Shown: positions 5,505-8,808 of the stretch, one piece after another
Layout of the letters: each line of letters starts with the position of its first letter
Position numbering within the stretch: the first letter of the stretch is position 1
DNA from: an uncultured Clostridium sp.
GTDB lineage: Bacteria; Bacillota; Clostridia; Lachnospirales; Lachnospiraceae
DNA length: 8,808 nucleotides
Assembly: GCA_958349075.1 (NCBI GenBank)
Contig: CATWBR010000170.1
Span: 1-8,808 of the forward strand
Reading direction: 5' to 3'
The notes under the pieces: generated by a model
Database searches by the model: none
What the model was told of the DNA's origin: nothing
What the model saw: the letters and a program-made list of their open reading frames with translations, nothing else
Made by a program: the position numbers and the translations under genes

Positions 5505-5892
5505 TCAATTTTCCGCCGGCGGGGTTTGTTTTCTCCGTCACATGTTTCTTGATTGCCGCAAAGCTCTCCGAGCTTACAACGTGTTCAATCCTGCAGGCAT
5601 CCTCAACCGCTGTCTCCCTGCTCACCCCCAGCGCCACGAGCAGATCGGTGAGCATCGTATGGCGCTCATAAATCGTCTCGGCAATCTCCCGGCCGGAAGG
5701 CTCCAGCGTGATATATCCCTCATGATCCATGGAGATGTAACCGTTCTCCCTGAGATTTTTCATCGCAATGCTGACACTGGGTTTGGAATATCCCAGTTCA
5801 TTCACAATATCGATGGAGCGTATCATTGGTTTACGTCTGCTCAAAACAAGTATTGTCTCCAGGTAATCTTCTGCTGACTGCTGTATTTTCAA
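5500..5892 (-). CDS. DtxR/MntR-family metal-dependent transcriptional regulator, TTG start
   Basis: A 130-residue repressor, short like MntR and lacking the SH3-like third domain of DtxR. Residues 5-65 form the winged helix-turn-helix (SAEDYLETI, then SIDIVNELGYSKPSVSIAMKNLRENGYI as the recognition part). Residues 68-118 form the metal/dimer domain. Predicted metal ligands by alignment to Bacillus subtilis MntR are Asp9, Glu12, His78, Glu103 and His104; Cys100 stands where MntR has Glu99 and DtxR has Cys102. The start is TTG (5890-5892): no in-frame ATG lies upstream and an AGGAGAGG ribosome site sits 5 bases away. Only 15 bases separate it from the PBP stop, so it is the second gene of that operon and probably translationally coupled. 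Fe2+ or Mn2+ is the expected corepressor; its targets are not visible here, and no DtxR- or MntR-type palindrome was seen in the window. Confidence 0.9.
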   Translation of the reverse strand: MKIQQSAEDYLETILVLSRRKPMIRSIDIVNELGYSKPSVSIAMKNLRENGYISMDHEGYITLEPSGREIAETIYERHTMLTDLLVALGVSRETAVEDACRIEHVVSSESFAAIKKHVTEKTNPAGGKLK

Positions 5893-5907
5893 AATAACCT
5901 CTCCTCT

Positions 5908-8652
5908 TTATTCTACAATCTCCATCGCCGGTCCCTGCGGTATATCCTGTCTCCCCTTGTTGCCCGTATCGCTTCCGGGACCGGAAGGTACCGTCTCCGG
6001 CGGCGCTTCCTCCTGTGTCGGTACTTCGGCCGGAGGCAGGACAGGCGGCGGTGCGGCCACTGCTCCCGATCCGCTGGTTCCGGATGAATTCAGAATTCCT
6101 TTCATCCTGGTTCTCAGCGTGGTACCCGTGATTTGGTTAATGAGCGCATCGGCCTCACCCTTAAGCTGTTTTCTCGTGCCGGAACCAGATTTTCTCATCT
6201 GGTCAATCAGTTCCTGAGCCGCGTCGGCCAGGGCGTGATCCTTGCGGAAATCGCCTACCGTGTACCCCTCGGAGAGCATCTCGTCATCGTCGCGGCCCGG
6301 CAGGTATTCACTGCCGTCCCCGATTCCGGTCTCCGGTCCGGGCTTCGTAAATGCCGCCGGTTCCAGGCCGTCCACCAACTGTACCATCGCTTTCTTCCAT
6401 ATGGATGCCGGATAGGTGGCTCCATAAAGGTTCGACAGCATCTTCGGCTGGTCGTAGCCAACCCATACGGAAACCGTATAATACGGCGTCATGCCGCAGA
6501 ACCAGCCGTCCTTACTGCTGTTGGTCGTACCGGTCTTACCGGCAGCCTCAATATCACCCTTCCAGCCCATCGAAGCGGCCGTACCTCTTGTGATAACGCC
6601 CTTCATGATATCCGTCATCACGTTTGCCGTATTCTCCTGATAAACCTGGATAACCGGATATTCTTCGAATACATCGTTTCCCGCGTTGTCGATCAGCTTC
6701 ATGATACAGGTAGGTTCCTTATACCGTCCGCTGTCCGCCAGGGCCGCATAGGCTCCGGCCATCTCCTCCGTTGTGGCTCCGTATGTAAATCCGCCGAGAG
6801 CCGAGGCGGGATAATAATCGTCTGGAACAATATTGTCAAATCTCATCTGTGTGAGGTAGGACATCCCAAGCTCCGGCGTAATGTCGTCGTAGATATACCA
6901 TGCAACACCGTTCCGGCTCTTCTCAAGCGCCGTCCTCAGAGGCATCATGTCGCCCGGCAGATCCTTCACCACGGCATCCTTCTTCTTGGCGTCCTCCACC
7001 TTGATGTTCTTCACCATTGTCGTGGATTTATATCCGTTCTCCAGGGCCGGTGCATAAACAATCAGCGGCTTGATGGTGCTTCCCGGCTGACGGAAGCTCT
7101 GGAACGCGCGGTTCAGCGTATAGGTATCCGTCTCCTGGCTCCGGCCGCCCACAATGGCAACCACCTTGTTATTGCTGTTGTCAACCACGGTCGCCGCTCC
7201 CTGAAGGGAATAAATGCCGTTGGCCGCCACCGCCTCATCAAAGGTCAGGACACTGTCCACCGATTCCTGCAGCATCTGCTGTTTAGCGGGATCCAGGGAA
7301 GTGTAAATCGTGTAACCTCCGGTATAGAGGTTATCCCTCTCCTGGCTATAGACCTCTTCATACTGCTTCTTGTATTCCAAGTATTTATCCTTGTCCTGGA
7401 AACCGTACTTGAATTCAAATCCGTCCATCCGCATCAGGTAGCGGATCGCACAGTCAATGGCATACGTCGTCTCATAATTTCTCATCGGCGTCTTCTGTCT
7501 CTGCACATTAATTGTCTCATTGAGCGCCTGCGTATACTCCGTCTCTGAGATAAAGCCCATATCCTTCATATCGCCCAGGATCTTGTCTCTCCTCTTAATC
7601 GCGTTTTCCGGATGCTTGTACGGGTTATAGTAGGACGGCGAATTCGGTATTGCGCACAGATATGCAATCTGGCTGAGGCTCAGGTCGCCGGCATCCATGC
7701 CGAAATATCCCCTGGCCGCCGCCTGAAGGCCGTAATACGTATTGGCAAAGCTGATATCGTTAATATAAAATTCCATAATCTGCTTCTTTGTGTACTTCTT
7801 CGTCAGATCTATGGCAACAAGCATCTCCTTGGCCTTACGCTCAATGGAGACTTCCCTTGTCAGGAACCTGTTTCGTGCAAGCTGCTGGGTGATCGTGCTG
7901 GCTCCGTGCACTTCCTCCCCTTCCGTCTTAAAATAATTAATGGCAACACGGAAAATTCCCTTCATATCGATTCCCGAGTTGTCCCAGAATGTCCTGTCCT
8001 CAATCGCAATAAATGCGTTTACCGCATATTCCGGTATCTCCTCATAGGGCAGATAACTGGAATCCTCATCCCCGGTCAGCTTCGCCAGCACTTCACCGTT
8101 GGCGTCATAGATAAAGCTGGCCTCCTGAAGGCGGAACGTGTCAAGCGTGCTGGCCTCCACAATCCCGGCTACCTGGGCTTTGTATTCCTTGTACATCGGA
8201 TAGACCTTGTAAGCCCCAATCCCGGCTGCCGCCAGAAGGGCTATCACGCAGATGATGAACAGCGTCATAAACATGACTTTCAGAACCTTGAACATGGAAC
8301 GGAAAACAATTTTTATATATCTCCACAGTCCCTTGGAATTGTCCTCTTTTTTCTTCTTTTCCTGTTTTTTTTGTTGCTTCTGCTGCTTTATCTCGCGTTT
8401 CTTATCTTTTCTGCTCTTCCTCTGTCTTTGCTGTCCGCCAGTGGCCGGTGCTTTCGGCTGAGTTTCCCCCGGCTGCCCATTCCGTCCGTCTTCCGGCCGG
8501 TTATCTGATCCGTTCACCGCCCGGCTCTCCGAAACGGCTCCCGTCTGCTGGTTCTTAGCAGCTTCAGACTGGCTCCCCGGTTTATTTTCCGGCATATTCT
8601 CTGTTTTGATTTCCTGAGCGTTATCCAGTATGCCTTCCTCTCTACCTTCCAT
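5908..8652 (-). CDS. Class A penicillin-binding protein (PBP1A-type transglycosylase/transpeptidase)
   Basis: A 914-residue bifunctional peptidoglycan synthase. Residues 1-75 are disordered and polar; 76-104 are very basic (RQRKSRKDKKREIKQQKQ and on); about 122-147 is the single membrane anchor, leaving the rest outside. The GT51 glycosyltransferase (about 170-360) shows EDRTFWDNSGID with catalytic Glu218, GASTITQQLARN (250-261), RKAKEMLVAIDL and LSLSQIAYLCAIPNSPSYYNP. The transpeptidase has STIK with nucleophile Ser525, SRN (579-581) and KTGTT (706-710). The C-terminus from about 855 is a Ser/Pro/Glu-rich tail. All catalytic residues are present; Asn225 replaces the usual His of the EDxxFxxHxG motif. 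It is longer than typical PBP1A because of both tails and a linker at 380-445. An AAGGGGT ribosome site precedes ATG by 5 bases. It leads a two-gene operon with the metalloregulator. Confidence 0.95.
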   Translation of the reverse strand: MEGREEGILDNAQEIKTENMPENKPGSQSEAAKNQQTGAVSESRAVNGSDNRPEDGRNGQPGETQPKAPATGGQQRQRKSRKDKKREIKQQKQQKKQEKKKKEDNSKGLWRYIKIVFRSMFKVLKVMFMTLFIICVIALLAAAGIGAYKVYPMYKEYKAQVAGIVEASTLDTFRLQEASFIYDANGEVLAKLTGDEDSSYLPYEEIPEYAVNAFIAIEDRTFWDNSGIDMKGIFRVAINYFKTEGEEVHGASTITQQLARNRFLTREVSIERKAKEMLVAIDLTKKYTKKQIMEFYINDISFANTYYGLQAAARGYFGMDAGDLSLSQIAYLCAIPNSPSYYNPYKHPENAIKRRDKILGDMKDMGFISETEYTQALNETINVQRQKTPMRNYETTYAIDCAIRYLMRMDGFEFKYGFQDKDKYLEYKKQYEEVYSQERDNLYTGGYTIYTSLDPAKQQMLQESVDSVLTFDEAVAANGIYSLQGAATVVDNSNNKVVAIVGGRSQETDTYTLNRAFQSFRQPGSTIKPLIVYAPALENGYKSTTMVKNIKVEDAKKKDAVVKDLPGDMMPLRTALEKSRNGVAWYIYDDITPELGMSYLTQMRFDNIVPDDYYPASALGGFTYGATTEEMAGAYAALADSGRYKEPTCIMKLIDNAGNDVFEEYPVIQVYQENTANVMTDIMKGVITRGTAASMGWKGDIEAAGKTGTTNSSKDGWFCGMTPYYTVSVWVGYDQPKMLSNLYGATYPASIWKKAMVQLVDGLEPAAFTKPGPETGIGDGSEYLPGRDDDEMLSEGYTVGDFRKDHALADAAQELIDQMRKSGSGTRKQLKGEADALINQITGTTLRTRMKGILNSSGTSGSGAVAAPPPVLPPAEVPTQEEAPPETVPSGPGSDTGNKGRQDIPQGPAMEIVE

Positions 8653-8808
8653 TTCATACCCCTTTTGTCATCAGTATATTTCTGCCGCAGGCAGAGTATG
8701 TCTCGTTACTGTTCACTGGTAATATCCCGCGAGGTGATTTCGCGCGTAATATACGTGAAAATCCCGAGTTAAACAGCGCGAAATGGCGCTTTTTGCCATT
8801 TCTGTGCA
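8653..8808. other. Hairpin-rich region upstream of the PBP gene
   Basis: Three inverted repeats are visible: TCTGCC/GGCAGA (8681-8686/8690-8695), CGCGA/TCGCG (8728-8732/8740-8744) and GAAATGGC/GCCATTTC (8780-8787/8795-8802). The last competes with AGCGC/GCGCT (8775-8779/8786-8790), which is followed by a T-run on the + strand. No convincing sigma-A promoter for the PBP operon is present; the best pair on the - strand, TTACCA and CATACT 16 bases apart, matches only four of six at each box. The promoter may lie beyond the window, or these bases may belong to an intergenic repeat. Confidence 0.4.

Noticed and set aside
6133..7548. 471-codon open frame on the + strand
   Set aside because: It is wholly antisense to the PBP gene, which has all its catalytic motifs. 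The translation is rich in Arg, His and Leu without any recognisable domain, as expected of a shadow frame in GC-rich coding DNA.
7612..8508. 298-codon open frame on the + strand
   Set aside because: Also antisense to the PBP gene. Its Phe/Leu-rich end is simply the complement of the PBP's Lys/Gln-rich stretch, and no ribosome site supports it.

Overview
The window looks like chromosomal DNA of a Lachnospiraceae-type Firmicute (Clostridium cluster XIVa; the Enterocloster or [Clostridium] symbiosum area is a guess). The reasons are moderate GC, strong Shine-Dalgarno sites, consensus sigma-A promoters, a DUF6465 protein, and closest-looking family members throughout. There is no sign of phage, insertion sequence or CRISPR.

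Layout, left to right. Positions 1-175 can fold into a long bulged hairpin resembling a 6S-type or leader RNA. It is followed on the + strand by a 250-residue MerR-family regulator (267-1019). An intergenic block of nested palindromes (about 1023-1176) separates it from a convergent small gene (1244-1723, -) encoding a Lys/Ala/Pro-rich, histone H1-like tail joined to a DUF6465 domain. That gene has a perfect-consensus promoter. Next is a - strand pair, NhaC-type Na+/H+ antiporter (3287-4570) then NSS-type Na+:amino-acid symporter (1923-3248), 38 bases apart and probably one transcript. Together they suggest a sodium cycle: the symporter imports substrate with Na+ and the antiporter expels Na+.

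A 189-base AT-rich divergent region (4571-4759) carries promoters for the antiporter on one side and for a + strand gene (4760-5440) on the other. That gene encodes four Pro/Gly-rich repeats followed by a DUF4397 domain. A 20-bp perfect inverted repeat serves as a shared bidirectional terminator between this gene and the convergent - strand operon to its right.

The right-hand operon is read leftward: a 914-residue class A penicillin-binding protein (5908-8652), then, 15 bases after its stop, a 130-residue DtxR/MntR-type metal-dependent repressor (5500-5892) that starts at TTG. The repressor's predicted metal site mixes MntR-type and DtxR-type ligands. The last 156 bases upstream of the PBP gene contain several hairpins and no convincing promoter.

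Most of the window is ordinary core-genome content. The items most worth a second look are the structured RNA at the left edge, the nested-palindrome repeat, the histone-like DUF6465 protein, the repeated operator-like 11-mer in the divergent region, and the PBP-metalloregulator operon.
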